Shown: positions 1 to 12,761, counted from the first letter of the stretch. The stretch: 64,000 bases of DNA from Liolophura sinensis (GCF_032854445.1 NC_088302.1:8553338-8617337), one strand, 5' to 3'. Notes: generated from the sequence alone by a model not told the origin. Numbers and translations: made by a program.

Positions 1-3000
1 TTGTAGGCTTTCAGACCCTATTTAAACCAACCCCCCTCATCGCAGTCACTCTTATGTTACAAGGTCTTGAATTGGCTCTTCAGTTCTCTGGCACAGGGAA
101 AAGGCGGAAGTCTGAATACCGTTATCACATGTCTCTGTATTGGACCTGACTGCAGGATATCAGGGCCAGATACTGGCAGCCAGTGGGAGATCACCTCTCG
201 TCCACCACAGACTATAATGGGCAGGTAACAATAGACTCAGCTAATTGATCGATGGACGACCAAGCTTCCAAATTATCTTTAACCTGTCGGAAAGAGCGAT
301 ACTGACGGAAAACCCAACAGACCAAGGTCTTGCCTGGCAAACACCCCGTACATTTCACGTGAGTGGAGGATCTGATGAAGAGAGAACGTAGATGCCGTGA
401 AGCCTGTAACAAGAGTACTGTCAATGGCCGGTTGTGGAACGTTCAGCGAGCGGTGTATCATTCGTTCCATTCTTAAAATCTGGAGTGTCGATTGAGATCA
501 CCTGGCAAAAAAAGAATCGTGAAGGAGCTGATCAACATAACAGAACCCATTTTTTTAAACTAAAGGTGTACATGATTAATTCTTCTGTGAATTCTAAACT
601 AAGATAGTAGGAAACTAAACGCGTTAGTCCATCGTGCCATTGTGCCCATCCTGAGGCAAAACAAACAGAATTTATCTTGTGAGCACCTTGTCTGCTGTCG
701 GTTGGTCAATCTTGTTTCCACTAGTGCTCGCGAATAAGTTCACTAATCTCGTGGAACTTGAACAAGACAACAGTCACCTGTAGTTTTTTTTCTTCAGGTC
801 TTACTCTGTTAACGTTTCTAGTTTCCAAACCTGTTCTTTTCCAGCAGCCTATGCAACTGATTATGTGTAGTACTAAAATTTCTGTTAGGTGGGTCTAGCC
901 CCATCTATAGAGGGCATCATTTATTAATATAGATAGCGACTTGGGCCTCGACTATACGTCTTGGAAAACATATAATGCAGAAAACAAAGCACAATTTGCC
1001 GCTATTTGTAGCTTGCTGTACGCAGTTTGTTGATTTTTTGAATATTCCGCACCACGGAATTGCCTAGGAATCAGAACAATGGTATTTATTTTGTAACCAT
1101 CAATATTTGATTCTAAGCCGATTTCGGCGTTTTCGATTTACACAACTGAGATTGCCCTATGATACACGAACGTGCTTACATGCGTTATCATTTAGCACAA
1201 GAACAGTGCTGCACATTTACCTTTAGTTGCTCCATGTGCGCATCTTGCTCAGTCTACGCGTCCTAGCTCTTGTGTTGAGCCTGGTTATCTCTATACTGTT
1301 CTTCGTCATGTCTGGAACCCAGGAGCCGAATTACTCTTTACTCAAGAAAACTGTTGAATTGACACCCTGGTGTAGTCAACTGTGAATTCCACAACCTATT
1401 TTTAAATGAAAACGTCACTTTGGTGTCGAGCAGAGAAAACAATTCTGTTAGCAAAGTATGTTCGCCGGTGCCGGAAGGCACCACTACCTTGATAAGTTTC
1501 ATCCGTATTGGAACAGACCCATATCGATCCGGCACAGCCTTCGAGTCGACAAAATCGATAGAAAATCATCAAATATATGAATTTATCACATTGAGGAGCA
1601 ATGGTTTCCGGGTGTGTACGTTTATTGAATAATAGCGAGTCTGGTTTGTTGCGTGGTCTATTTCCTTTCAGCAGGAAACGGTATTTACCAACAAAACAGC
1701 GTGCGAGATTATGTCTTTTTCAAGGCCAAAGTTGCCATCGGTTTGGATTGACTGCATTTGTTTCAGTTCTGGGTAATTTCACCAAGACACGTTTGCTTAT
1801 GATTTCTTCTCCGGCAGTACTATCAATCCACCATCTCAGAACAAAGTTTAATCCCTGCTTTGTTACAAAAGGTTGGTTGACAGTTGCTTAAAGCCTCGTA
1901 CAACAACGTTTCACTTATTCGATGGTGATAAGATTTACGAGCTCAGGAAACCACAGTGATTGGGATAAAGCAATAACCTTTGGTAACCAACTAGCGAAGT
2001 TTCCACACATGTAACGTCATATTGGTGTAAAACAAGTATTCAGCAAACATAAGATAGCGCAAACGCTCTCACCATTACACTTTCGCCCGCTAGTTGTCAT
2101 CAAAGCCCTAACAAAAAGTGAGAGAGGGGAATTTACAATTGTAATGCTCAAGCCCGAGGTTGAATTCGCAGCTCTTCCTACAAAAGAAAGTCCTGGGACA
2201 AGTTTCCATTTGTTAAAATTTAAAAGTGATCGCATTTAAAGCAGCTTTTTTTCTGCAAATTTAAGATCTTTTTTTCCACCAACAGTCGTTGTCACAAGCT
2301 TTCCTGTTACATTTAATCGGGTTTCCCAGTGATGATTTTAAACAAATACAAATGTTTACTTTTCCGCTCACTTTTCATCCAATTACAATGGAATAAGGAA
2401 CGGAGCCGTTCAATAAGAACTTGCTTGATGACATGTATACTTTTGGCTGATAGCAACCCATACAACATTCTCAAAAGCCTGTTTTTTCATAAAAGTGGGA
2501 ATTATTCTCATTAGACTGTCATTTACAGACTAAGTCTCCGAGAGAGATAGTTCTAGAAAGAATGACGCACTGGATGTATAAACCTAAGACCGTCATATGC
2601 AGTCCGCTATTGATATACCAAACTTCTGATATCAGCAACTAATTCAGTTTTAACGAAACGGTAAATTATTTATAAAGCAATTTTTATTTGGTTCGTAAGA
2701 TGGAGCATTCATCCCATCACCGATAGATGTGTTGTGAACAGAGCCGTCGGGTCTCTCCCCAGAGAAGATAAAGCTGCCGTTTTTCAAATACATAATGAGG
2801 ACTTATAAATCCCTCTATCACAACAGGGTCTCATCTTGATGAGTTGTTGGTGACCGCAGAGTCGTTACATGCTACCCGTCTCCTTTCTTGTATTTTTTCC
2901 TCAACTTGGGAACATAATTGACCGTGTTTACAAAACCGCATGGAAAATTTTCTTTGTATACGCAGTATTTAACCGAGAATTGTCTGTTACAGTGTTGTGC

Positions 3001-3330
3001 TCCACATATCTGTAGCAGTCGTCTCGATAAGTCCCCCAACCAAGCTAACATACGCTACCATGTATACCGACATTGGGTAATTATACATTTGACCTGAAAT
3101 GTACACCGAAGTCAAAAGAACCACCAATTCCATGCACAGTTTATCTGACTTTGCTCTCACCCGAACACAATACTCTGTTGGCTGTACATTGTAGTACAGT
3201 CAGCGTTACTAGAAAGTTGTAGGCACAAAGACAGTTGATGGTATTTGATGAGCCTGTAGCGTATTCCACGACATATGATTTGTGCTGGCTTTGATCACGA
3301 TGTAGTATAATATCAGTACTACATCAGACC
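1..3330. repeat. Unit 1 of diverged tandem array (left end cut by window)
   Basis: Blocks here recur to the right in the same order, each much diverged: 95-240 (matches 9,055-9,200 and 15,030-15,170), 1,345-1,630 (matches near 5,085, 12,400, 15,640 and 18,820), 2,040-2,235 (matches 16,180-16,340), 2,520-2,800 (matches 6,155, 13,560, 16,630, 20,940) and 2,985-3,310 (matches 8,350-8,700 and 17,510-17,870). Comparison was by eye. No intact gene is visible. The TM-encoding exon seen in units 5 and 6 is not recognisable here; the expected place, about 2,820-2,950, is scrambled. Confidence 0.6.
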
Positions 3331-3367
3331 CCAGGGTAACATACAAGACTGCTCTCCTCTGTTTTCA

Positions 3368-3722
3368 GCCTACCAGCCCCGATTGCACAGTTGGTAGAGC
3401 GCTTCCACTTTGAGACGGTAGTTCCAGGGCCAGAGGGAGTTACAGCTTCAGCATAAAAGGGATTGTGTAGCGACTGGTTGACCCGTGTCAGTAGTATGGC
3501 TCGGGCGGGGCAGCTTACTTGCCTTTAGTAAGACGTCTCAGTGAAGGAGCATTAGATAAAAGAGCGGTGGAAATCCGTCCTGAAACAAGGGGGCACATTA
3601 TGTGTACTCTAAGGATTCCTTCGTCGTCATATGACTAAAAAATTGTTAATTACGACCTTCAACTCTAAGCCCTCACTCACTCACGTTGTTTTCAATCGGA
3701 GTGTGCCCGGTTTCTTGCCATT
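3368..3722 (+). mobile_element. tRNA-derived SINE, head-to-tail copy
   Basis: The left end carries a polymerase III A-box-like string (ACAGTTGGTAGAGCG) followed by a degenerate B-box region (GGTAGTTCCAGGGCC). The body and the right end match, in the same orientation, the copy at 12,762-12,995 and, inverted, those at 33,664-34,035 and 54,808-55,095. The tail reads as the reverse complement of a GAGTGAGTG... string common in molluscan SINEs. No clear target-site duplication is visible. Confidence 0.75.
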
Positions 3723-3744
3723 ATAATGTATATATTATACTGTA

Positions 3745-3812
3745 ATTTTGGCTGCCGTCGTATATAATACGACTTGAAATACTAAGCGAGTAGATAAATA
3801 AATAAAATCTCT
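3745..3812 (+). mobile_element. 3' fragment of the (AAAT)n-tailed SINE
   Basis: It contains GGCTGCCGTCGTAT followed by a degraded body and a GATAAATAAATAAAAT tail. This is the 3' end of the family seen complete at 44,379-44,556. It has accumulated a small insertion. Confidence 0.55.
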
Positions 3813-4979
3813 TCCCCGTTGAATGGGTTGCACCCGACGAATTCATATCATATCAGCGGCCGATTAGTTTGAAGAACAAAAACGCTCACATGGTATACTT
3901 CACTCTACATTACCCCAATCACTAAATGAGTTACCTGGGAGAAAATATTGATCCATTAATTCCTTCACAATGCAGTTGCTGATAAATATAGTAATGTGCA
4001 CCAGGCAAATGGCATTGTTCTGAAAAACGCTGTGCCATGTCTGGGTGGCCTGTCAACAGAGCATCGGAATGATCGACTCTAGTTCACTGCTCACTCCCCA
4101 CCCATGCTACAACTGTCTTTCTCTAGTCTTCTATTCATCATTAGAATCTCTTGTCATTAGAGTTCTTCCAGTAGGTATATGCTTCAGGAGATTGCTTCAG
4201 GACCCCCCTCCCCCCTCCCCCCGCCGTTTCCTTTCACAAAGATTTCCATCTTAGGTAACATATTTTTAACATATTTTTGATACACTTAATATTGATATTT
4301 TTTCTGTATACTTATTTTTGTCCAAATGCATTTAAAAATACGTCCGCCATTCCCCACCCTCCTACCCTACCAGACAACTGGACACGGGTCTGTTCATTAC
4401 ATGTGACAATCGGGTAAAACAGATTCTGACTTTCTCGAACTATATGGCTTATACAACCGTCTGATCCACCTCCGTTAAACATTTATAACGATTTATAGTC
4501 TATTTCTTTTAGAGAGTCGTCTATATTCCACTCTCTGTGAAATCGGTCATTCTCGCGTCCAAAATTGCCTTTAGTGAGTGACACGTTAAAAAAAACAAGG
4601 TCTTCACATAGATATGTTGGAAGTCCATATTCTTGCAAAGAAAATCAAATTAGAGCACTTTTTGCAGTTCATAACGTTAAACTGCATAAACTCAGTTTTG
4701 GCGCCAAAAACTAATTTCCTCGGGTGACGTCATAATTATTAAATCATTATTGGCCTAGTATCCAGAATGCCACAGGTTTTTTTAATACTTATGACGTCAC
4801 CCGTCACCCGAAAGCGAATTTTATGGATTTTAACATTATGAATTAGTAAAAGTGTTTTATCTTCGTTTTCCTTGCAATGATATAAACCTTCAACACATCC
4901 ATGTGTAGAGCTTATGTTGTTACGTGTCACTGACTGAAGGCAATTTTTGTAGTGAGTATGACTGATTATAGCTTTAGAG
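3813..4979. other. Unassigned interval
   Basis: No gene or clear array block is seen. It holds a C-rich tract at about 4,200-4,225 and AT-rich sequence around 4,250-4,330. Confidence 0.4.
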
Positions 4980-5454
4980 ATTCGCACTTCTACCATTATT
5001 GGCTCCATTGTACACATCTGTGCTCGCCAGTGTTGACACAGGTTGGTCATACCAGGAACCCCGAACTCAGGAAACAGGGTGAAATAACACTTGGGTGTAG
5101 TAACTGTGTGTAACTGTGAATAGAGTCCCACAATCGATTTCCTGAAGACGATAAAGCTTTGGCTTTGACTAGAAGAGCAATTCTTCTCCCAAATTATGTC
5201 AACTCGTGGCTACAGGCGTCGCTACCTTTATTGCTACTTACAAGTTCATATCGACCCGTCACAGCGTTCCCTGGCAGACGTTTTGTCCACAAAATCGAAA
5301 CAAATTTAGCACGTATAGGCGATTTGTGCCGTTATGGGCCTATATTTTGTATTAGTGTGCCTGCGTTCGTGTATATTCCATTCTCCTTCAGAGGCACAGG
5401 TTTTTTTACATAAAAAAGAGCTGTCCAGATCCTGGGTTGTTGAAGACCAATGTT

Positions 5455-5545
5455 GTTTATTTATTTTTTTATTTATTTATTTATTTGATTGGTGTTATAC
5501 GCCGTATTCCGTAATATTTCACTTGTAGTACGCCTCGTCTCTTTA
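5455..5545 (-). mobile_element. (AAAT)n-tailed SINE fragment
   Basis: On the plus strand a TTTA-rich run leads into TTGATTGGTGTTATACGCCG and then a degraded body. That is the reverse complement of the SINE 3' end, so the element lies on the minus strand and is 5' truncated. Confidence 0.7.
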
Positions 5546-6519
5546 GAGCCAATGTGATAGTAATACAGGCCAAAACTAAATAAATTAGACCAATGCAATG
5601 TTTTCATAAAGTCACTTGTGACGTATGTTAAGGATGACGCACAGTAGAACAGTGTTTATTGTTTACAGCTTGACAGCTTTCCGCTCACGTAGCTGCCACA
5701 GTGTGGGATTATGTTAGTCAGTGTTCTCCTTCTGTTGTTGATAACGTTTAGTATATACATTTCGGTATAGAGGCATTTACAGAAATTCTTTCTTTTCTTT
5801 ACTTTTTATATATTTTTACATTTATTAGAATTAAAAGCAAATCGGTTTTAAGGACAGTTTTGCCCTTTGATAGTATATAGCCATAACATTCGTCAGTACA
5901 GCTTTCGCAAATTTAAAATTTTGTCTCCTAAAACAAATTGTCACAAATGTTGATGTTAAATTAGGCCCATGGTAGATTTGTCAAACAATGTGTTTCCAAG
6001 CAAAGTGTTCAAACAAAAAAGACTTTTGTGAAGGCGGCATCCAGTTTTAATGGTATAAAGAACTGATCCTTTCAATTAGACTTTGTATTTGGTTCTCTTG
6101 ATCCAAGATTGCCAAGAAACCGGGTTTCGCCAATGGGCATCATTTTTCATCAAACTGTCATTTGCGAACTGAGACTCCGCAAGAGGCAATTCTAAAAAGA
6201 TTATCTTCTGTGCAGTGGAAATATCAGTACATAATACAGAAGAACATCCAGAACTCATGTATAATATGCCGCCATCTACCGACATACCAATCTTTTGATA
6301 TCCGCAATAATTCAATTATAAATGAAACGACACAATTATTGAAGAAGCAATTATGAATCAAAGGCGATGTAAGACCTAGCCTTTGACAGACACACGTCTT
6401 GTGGGTACAGCCATCTAATGTCTACCTGTTACTACAAATCCGCCGTCCATCCAATGCGTAATACTTTTCGAGCTTCATCAGTGTGTCTGTCACACCAGAG
6501 TTTCGTTAAAGTATTGTAG

Positions 6520-6790
6520 CTCGCCAGACTGATTTTGGGAAGAATGTAGAGAAAGTTCGTGGAAATTACAATGTTTATACGTATTCACGTAGTTGGCAAT
6601 GATGCTTTCCTACAAATTCACTGAAGTATACTGTAACACGACAGTTGCAATTTCCGTCTGTAAGTTGTCCCACGGTCAATGGGGAAGGAAGACCGTCGCC
6701 ATCTCCAGCAGGTGCCCACTGTTCGAGTGTCCCCTCGTCCAGCCGCATACCTCCTAGGTCAGCGACTGACGCTGCAATTCGTGACTACAT
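6520..6790 (-). pseudogene. Decayed last exon of the array gene (unit 2)
   Basis: Reverse-strand translation gives a RQSLT...EVCGW...HSNSGHLLEMA stretch that lines up with QEVYGYGEARRHSDSGHLL in unit 6. A stop lies within it and a frameshift follows. The membrane-segment part, about 6,520-6,600, aligns only at DNA level and has lost its frame. Function is not recognised. Confidence 0.5.
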
Positions 6791-6792
6791 AG

Positions 6793-7088
6793 ATGTGTAC
6801 ATTTACTGCGTCTTCCTGTGGCAAGGCGAGTCCATGCCGCCGAAGTGCTGCAGTCTCTGTAATATCCAACCGAAGACACCAGATATGACACCCAAATCAG
6901 TCACATTATACTAACACCAAGCCAGCTCTTCTTGTGTCCTTGTACTGCTCTAACTACTCAGTGATGAGCGTCAAGCGAGAAAGCAACAATCACCATTCTT
7001 ATTAAAGTTTTTGGCAAGACATAAATCGGGTTTGATACCAGCTCTCCCGACTTCGAGACGGACGCTCCAAACATTAGCCCACCGAACT
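6793..7088 (-). mobile_element. tRNA-derived SINE, minus-strand copy
   Basis: The right end, read on the minus strand, is a tRNA-like head (TCGGTGGGCTAATGTTTGGAGCG, then CGTCTCGAAGTCGGGAG). The middle (TGTGGCAAGGCGAGTCCATG) matches 54,908-54,930. It inserted immediately after the unit 2 pseudo-exon. Confidence 0.7.
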
Positions 7089-8149
7089 AAGTTATGTAGG
7101 AGTTATAGTGACATTATACCCGGTAGAAAAATACAATAAGTCAATAGATATTTGAAAAGTCCATACAGTGTTCCATTACAAATGATCTATATTAGCTTTA
7201 AGCAACATATCCTCCCTTCATGTCATATGACATAAGTTGTGTTAGGTCTTCTACTTATTAGTTGGCTGACAGTCCGTAATAACGCACATATTAAATCTCA
7301 TGGTTGATAATTTTACCATGGATATTTCAAGACAATCAGACAAAAAATATCAATACCTTAGTAACAAATACTCATGTGAAAAGCAGGTGGGTAAGTGGAT
7401 ACGTGCGGTGATGCCTCATCAATTGTATGATTAATTGATTGCTGCGATAATCGATATGTAGAGAACAACATAAATTGACTAACCACAAATCTGTGGGAAC
7501 TCTAATCATTTAACTCCAGTCGTTACCAAAGTGACAAAAGACCCAGATAAATAGTCGGGGCCCTGTCCCCAAAACACTAGAGGGACACACTTTAGTAAAC
7601 AGTTCCACTTCTACTCGACAGACCGAATAAACGCCGCATATAGATATCCGCTGTTATTCTTCTGACAAGCAATGCACAATTGAATGTCTGTTTCGTTTGA
7701 TGTTGTAGTGGGCATATTTTAAAAAAAGTCTGGCAACAGCATTTGTTTTTTCATCGACTGTGATTCCTGTCTCACAGACTTCACGAGAAAATGGATAGTT
7801 TCAATTTTGACATTGTAAATTGTCCATTATACTTGGATAACAATACCGAATGGTCTTGTATGTGGCATGTGTAAATCTTGCCTTGCAACATTTATTATAT
7901 CTTGTGTGTTATGTGATGAACCATTAAAAAAACAAGTTCAGAAACAAGTTATTACTGCAAACACTGCGAGGTTATTCCATCAAACATATTTTCATTATCG
8001 AAAACTTATATACTAGCATGGTACACAATTTGAACACTAGTTTCACTTATTGGTCTGTAATGTTGATTGTGTCTTTACAGCATGAATAAAAACTGTTGAC
8101 TGCTTATCTTTAGATAATTCTGTCAGATGTTATACTTGACATAATTTCT

Positions 8150-9000
8150 TAGTTCTATGGTAGTTTGTGTTGAACATCGTTTTGGGAATTCGCCTTGCGA
8201 TTATTTACCCGGAACATCAGTTTTGGTTGATGGCTGGTATACGAATGTCTGTTTTGACTCGTAGATGTACAAACCTCACTGAATATTCCTCCTGTATCCG
8301 CTTTACCTTACTGATGATTCTCCGTTTTCCACTGTTATCTTTTCACAAAGCCATTCGTATAACATCAATAATACACTGTGTCTCCAACCAAACTGGCATA
8401 CGCTAACTTGAACATAGTGTATAGTGACAGTCCGAAAATGAGATATTTCACCTCGGATGTAAAAAACAAAGCCAAAAGAGTCAGTGTTTCCATGTTTGCA
8501 GTTTACCTAATTTATCCTCTACGACAGATTCCTGCCATAAACCTGAGCACAGCAATCCCTTGGCTATAGATTGTTTGATGAACAGTATTACGCCATTGAA
8601 AAGTTGCGGACATAAAAGTCGGTCGATATTTGATATGCCTGTAACGTATTCCGTGATAAATAATTTATGCACGCTTTGATCGCCATATACTCGACGTCAT
8701 TTTGTTTTGACTTTACACAGATCCCAACATACCATGAAGCACACGCAGATAGACTCAGATGGCATGAGATTACAACTATCGCTGCTTACATCACTCTGCG
8801 TGCTTACAAAGTGATTCTTGCCTCTTTCTTTAAAATAGCCCAGAACTCCATCGAAATCACTGAAATGAACACTGGTGTATTTTCAGTTGGCTATAACATC
8901 TACAAACAATACGAAGAATGCCTTTTCATTACAAACACATGCACTCATATAATATATGTTTCAAATTTGTAAAAAGATATTATTTTTAGACCGATTTGAT
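8150..9000. repeat. Unit 3 remnant of tandem array
   Basis: The stretch 8,350-8,700 matches 2,985-3,310 and 17,510-17,870, including the string GTATTCCGTGATAAATAATTT. The rest of a unit before it is missing, which suggests a deletion between units 2 and 4. Confidence 0.45.
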
Positions 9001-9811
9001 TGGTCAGCTATAAACCAATTCTCATTTTCCCGCTTCACGTGATTATACCACTTGAAAAAGGGCGGGAATCTGAACACACGTTATCACCTGTCTGAGTACT
9101 GAACATCACTCCAGCATATCAGGGCCGGATATTAGCAGCCAGTCGGGCAGCGCTTCTAATCTGACCTGCCCACCCCCGGCTACACTAGACAGGTCACAAC
9201 GAGCTGAGATAAGGTGTCACTTTCTTTCCAACCCAGCCTCAGAGTAACCCACCCTAGTCAATAGGTTCACTTTTACTTCCACTTCAGACAAAATGAATAT
9301 TCATCAGTCTTGTATCTTACATGTACACGTGCGAGTTGTCCCATTTGGGCATATATAATCGGTTTACATATACATTTAGGTATTAAATATTAAAGGCGTA
9401 TTAAATATTTAAAGACGTGAACTATTCTAGTTTAAGATATTTATCACTGGAATATTATAAAGTATTCTAATTTGGTCATCTGTTTAAAAACGGAACATCC
9501 TACATTATCTTTAACACAAAGGTTGTCAAAGCTTTTGGCATATGTGACGTCTGTAACGGAAGTGTTGTATGACCATTCACGTGATAATATTTATAATGGG
9601 CTAGTATAGCATGCAACATCAGTGAAGACTCGAACCTTTACCGTTTCCTGCTCCTTGTTTTGCATTGTTTTAATGAAATGTATGTTAAATGTGATGACAA
9701 CGCACGACCACTAATGGCAATTAACATCACTGCATATTTCGCCTAATTCTACTCAAGCCATGGTGCTGGGGCTGCATACATTGCTACTGTTGATGCATTT
9801 ACACGAACAGT

Positions 9812-9945
9812 TAGAATAAAACCCTGACTGAGATAAATTGAGAAGGCGCCGTATTTCACCGGTTATATGTGACCATTTGCCAGCTATCACACTGCCATCG
9901 CCGCTCTGGTCTCACTCCCAGTGTTGTACGTCTTTAATTATCACG
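9812..9945. repeat. Interspersed repeat, family C copy 1
   Basis: The segment with GACCATTTGCCAGCTATCACACTG also occurs at 19,718-19,845 and 42,836-42,976. All three are diverged. The third copy lies outside the array, in an SLC29 intron, so this is a dispersed element rather than only an array block. Confidence 0.55.
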
Positions 9946-10029
9946 TACACGTCACTGCATTCTTGTGTTGATTTTGGTCAAATCAGGAACCCAGTGTAAG
10001 CTTATGGTTAGATCATAATCAGAAATAGC

Positions 10030-10425
10030 CTGGTTTTAACTTCAGCTCAGTGATGGGTGGGTGATTTCTCCTGTTCTAGGGAAGGCGCTAAGAAAGGTCG
10101 TTGCACGTAAAGAGCAGTGGCATGGGGGAGTCAGGTCTGAGGAGTAGCGTAGCTTGCTGAATGCGAGGATTGCCGTCGCTAATATGTGGAGTTCTTGAAT
10201 ATCTTGAATTCTCAAGGCTTGCAGTCCAGACCTACTCACGTTTGCCAGTAGAGGGCCTAGCTATGAAACACATCATTGTGTAACAACTAGTCAGTCCCAG
10301 TCATTGTATATAATCACCATTCATATCGCTGCTTCCGCCGGGAATTAAAACAGCCATCATCTCATTTAAAGAGCAGTGTTGTGTGTTGTGTGTTTCCCTG
10401 CGGGCCTTCTGGTCTTGTTAAAATT
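10030..10425 (+). other. Putative 5' LTR of the gypsy remnant
   Basis: This stretch lies between array sequence and the primer-binding-site-like string. It contains a TATA-like sequence (TGTATATAATCACC near 10,297) and an AATTAAAA element near 10,344, compatible with an LTR promoter. Exact LTR ends cannot be set because no second LTR is present for comparison. Confidence 0.45.
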
Positions 10426-10527
10426 TTGGTGTCAGAAGTGGGATTTGCGGTGTAAGTGTGAGTGGCGATATTTTGTGAACGGTAACAAGGGTGAACGGTA
10501 ATCAGGGTGAAGAGACCAGGCGCTAGT

Positions 10528-10828
10528 ATGGCAACCAAAACTCCAAAAGTCTATGAGTTGCGGGACGAGGTGGCACGTTTGAGACTGGGGTTGGAGCTCT
10601 CCCAAGTCCAAGCTAATCAAGAATTTGGTGTGGCTCCTCCTGTTAAGTTACCGGTGTACTCAGGAAGAAAGGACCCAACCACGTGGATTGAGAGGGCAGA
10701 AAGAACGTGACGCGGACAACTAGCTGCTGAGAACACGGTTCAATTTCTAAAGGATAATCTTCAAGGATCGGCTGAAGAAGTGATCCGACAACAACTTCCA
10801 AAAACTCCCACTGACATACATGTTTAAG
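10528..10828 (+). pseudogene. gypsy Gag N-terminal fragment
   Basis: The ATG at 10,528 opens a frame whose residues include PVKLPVYSGRKDPTTWIERA, the 'F/YSG...W...' start typical of metazoan Ty3/gypsy Gag. A TGA stop occurs at 10,708. The frame reads on after it (LAAENTVQFLKDNLQGSAEE) until about 10,826. An in-frame stop and truncation make it non-functional. It lies just downstream of the primer-binding site, as expected. Confidence 0.65.
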
Positions 10829-10934
10829 TTGTTACAGAGTGTGTCACAAAGATCTTATTGAAAGAATATTGTCGTTAATTGTCTCGGTATTTGCTAAAAC
10901 AGGTCACCGTTACAGTAACGTCAGAACCAATAAG

Positions 10935-11375
10935 GCTTTTCTTTAGTTCTACTCTTTATAAAGGTTACCACTCATGGGATGTTACATTATTTATTGAATT
11001 ACTTAAATTTCTCCCTAATAACATCTATGTGAAACTCGGAGATACCATTTACCAACAGTGCATAGGTATTCCAATGGGTACCAATTGTGCGCCTCTTTTG
11101 GCAGACCTATACCTGTTTTCACATGAATACGACTGTATGCAGAAATTACTTAAAGTAATATCTTTAAAGCTCGATCCTTTTCATTTACCAAGCGGTATAC
11201 TGATGATCTACTGACGTTAAATAATCCCCATATTGCTGAAGCGATGAAGGAAATCTATCCGCCTTCATTGGATTTAAAGGAGGCAGCAGATAGTCCTGAA
11301 GGTACATCTTATTTGGATATATATCTGTGTGTTGCAGGTACTAATGGATATTTAAATAAGTTACAGTTTGTGTTT
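10935..11375 (+). pseudogene. Penelope-like reverse transcriptase fragment
   Basis: The first frame contains YQQCIGIPMGTNCAPLLADL, a signature of Penelope-like element reverse transcriptases common in invertebrates. After a frameshift near 11,190 the frame continues with YTDDLLTLNN (the polymerase catalytic YxDD-type box) and SYLDIYL. It is sandwiched between gypsy gag and pol, so it inserted into the gypsy element or was joined by rearrangement. Both ends are truncated. Confidence 0.7.
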
Positions 11376-11389
11376 GAGACCTTGCATAA

Positions 11390-11690
11390 CATGTACTGAA
11401 AGTGAAGCCATCAAAGTGTGATTTATTCAGAAAGGAAGTTCGATTCTTCGGATATATGTCGCATCAAGGCATTCCGACCGATCACGAGAAAACATGTGCT
11501 GATTTCGAGTGGACAATTCCCCAAAACATGCGCCAGTTGATAAGATTTCTTGTTTTAACGTCGTATTATAGAAGGTTCGTCGAAGGATTGCTAGTTATTG
11601 CCTCCCTTGGACTCAAAAATCCAGAGCGCCAACCCGGGTATCCGAGTAAGAAGATAGAGATCCTGGCACTTAATCTGCTACAACATTAGG
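11390..11690 (+). pseudogene. gypsy pol fragment: end of reverse transcriptase and RNase H
   Basis: The residues VKPSKCDLFRKEVRFFGYMS and then LTSYYRRFVEG match the thumb and connection region of Ty3/gypsy reverse transcriptase (KCxF...V.FLGH..., SYYRRFI..F). PSKKIEILALNLL corresponds to the start of RNase H. About 40 residues between these parts are missing, and the frame ends at a TAG near 11,689. Confidence 0.7.
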
Positions 11691-11699
11691 GATTATCTG

Positions 11700-12240
11700 C
11701 AAGGCGTTTCCTTCCAGGTTGTAAACGACCCACTCCACTTGTGACAATCCACTCACCCGACGAAGAGGGAAGTACATGTCCTGGAACAGAGATGGGTGAA
11801 TGAATTTCACCTCTCGGGACCGTTCTGGTAAGTCGAACATCAACGCTGAGCAGGTGTCAGTATTCCAAGGTACTCAGTCGAATTATAATGTGCTGGAGGA
11901 CTGGGCAGATGTGTCCGATATTACCAATCGAAATTCAGCAGGCGACGTTACAAAGCATTTGTGTAACTGTTGGTGTGATTGCTGATGCAAAGCTGGCTGC
12001 CCTGCCAACATTTTTAACCGGTTACCAATCAAGTCAGAACGAAGTAAGGAATCGGAACAGGTACGGATGTTTGTGCTACAGCAAATGGGGTCGCACTGTG
12101 GAGAAGGATGGTGTATTGTATCGGGAAATGAAAACTAAGACAGGGAGACTACAGATTGTTTAGTCCTTCCCTTGAATTTGCAGGACGACGTTCTCCGAGG
12201 GTTGCAACGACATCAGTGAACTTCAAGGCCGAGAGAAGAC
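11700..12240 (+). pseudogene. gypsy RNase H / integrase remnant
   Basis: Short broken frames continue the pol order: a GVSFQVVNDPLH-like RNase H string near 11,700-11,745, VLEQRWVNEF near 11,780, and a possible integrase zinc-binding start near 12,170-12,240. There are many stops. The assignment rests mainly on position after the reverse transcriptase. Confidence 0.45.
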
Positions 12241-12761
12241 AGAGCTGCTTTTTGGGCAACGATGCTGGTTTCCAAATACATCTGCTAGAGTGCAAGGACA
12301 CCTAACTAGTTGTAGACGATGCGTAGGCACAAAGGAGCCATATAAGGAACTAGACTGCTCTCCACTTGGGAACTAGATTGAAATTACTAAAACACTTAGG
12401 TGTAATTAACTGTTACGAGAGTTCGACAAACCATTTCTATACGACACAATCGGCCTATTGTCGAACATGGAAAGAACTTCCTTCTCCAAATCGTGTTAAC
12501 TCTTACCGGAAGGCGTCGCTTCCTTAGCGATCTTCATCGGTACCTACTGGTCCATCTGTCGACACAGACAAAAATCGAAACAAAATCATCAAACATATGG
12601 TTTTATTGTAATGGGCGACATTAGTTTCCAGTTGTGTACGTTTATTCGAGTCTATACCTAAAACTGTTTGTAACTATACCAGTTGCATTTTCGTAAAGAA
12701 GACCTGACATAATGTATTATTGGAGATTGTTTAAAGCCATTGTTACGATCGATTTGAACTG

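Larger units (their letters stand above)
4980..7640. repeat. Unit 2 of diverged tandem array
   Basis: Conserved blocks at 5,000-5,310, 6,155-6,480, 6,520-6,790 and 7,360-7,630 align with the same blocks of units 5 and 6 (15,560-15,850, 16,630-16,940, 16,961-17,245 and 18,230-18,460). The unit is split by a tRNA-headed SINE at 6,793-7,088 and holds an (AAAT)n-tailed SINE fragment at 5,455-5,545. No open gene remains. Confidence 0.55.
10000..12375 (+). mobile_element. Decayed Ty3/gypsy LTR retrotransposon with nested Penelope-like fragment
   Basis: In order: a putative 5' LTR and leader, a primer-binding-site-like string (TTGGTGTCAGAAGTGGGAT at about 10,427-10,445), a gag start, an unrelated Penelope-like reverse transcriptase fragment, the end of a gypsy reverse transcriptase with RNase H start, and a degraded integrase region. 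All frames are broken. No 3' LTR is visible before array sequence resumes, so the right end is probably deleted. It sits inside unit 4. Confidence 0.75.

Noticed and set aside
3375-3450. Possible tRNA gene
   Set aside because: The tRNA-like part continues into a repeated SINE body and cannot form an acceptor stem.
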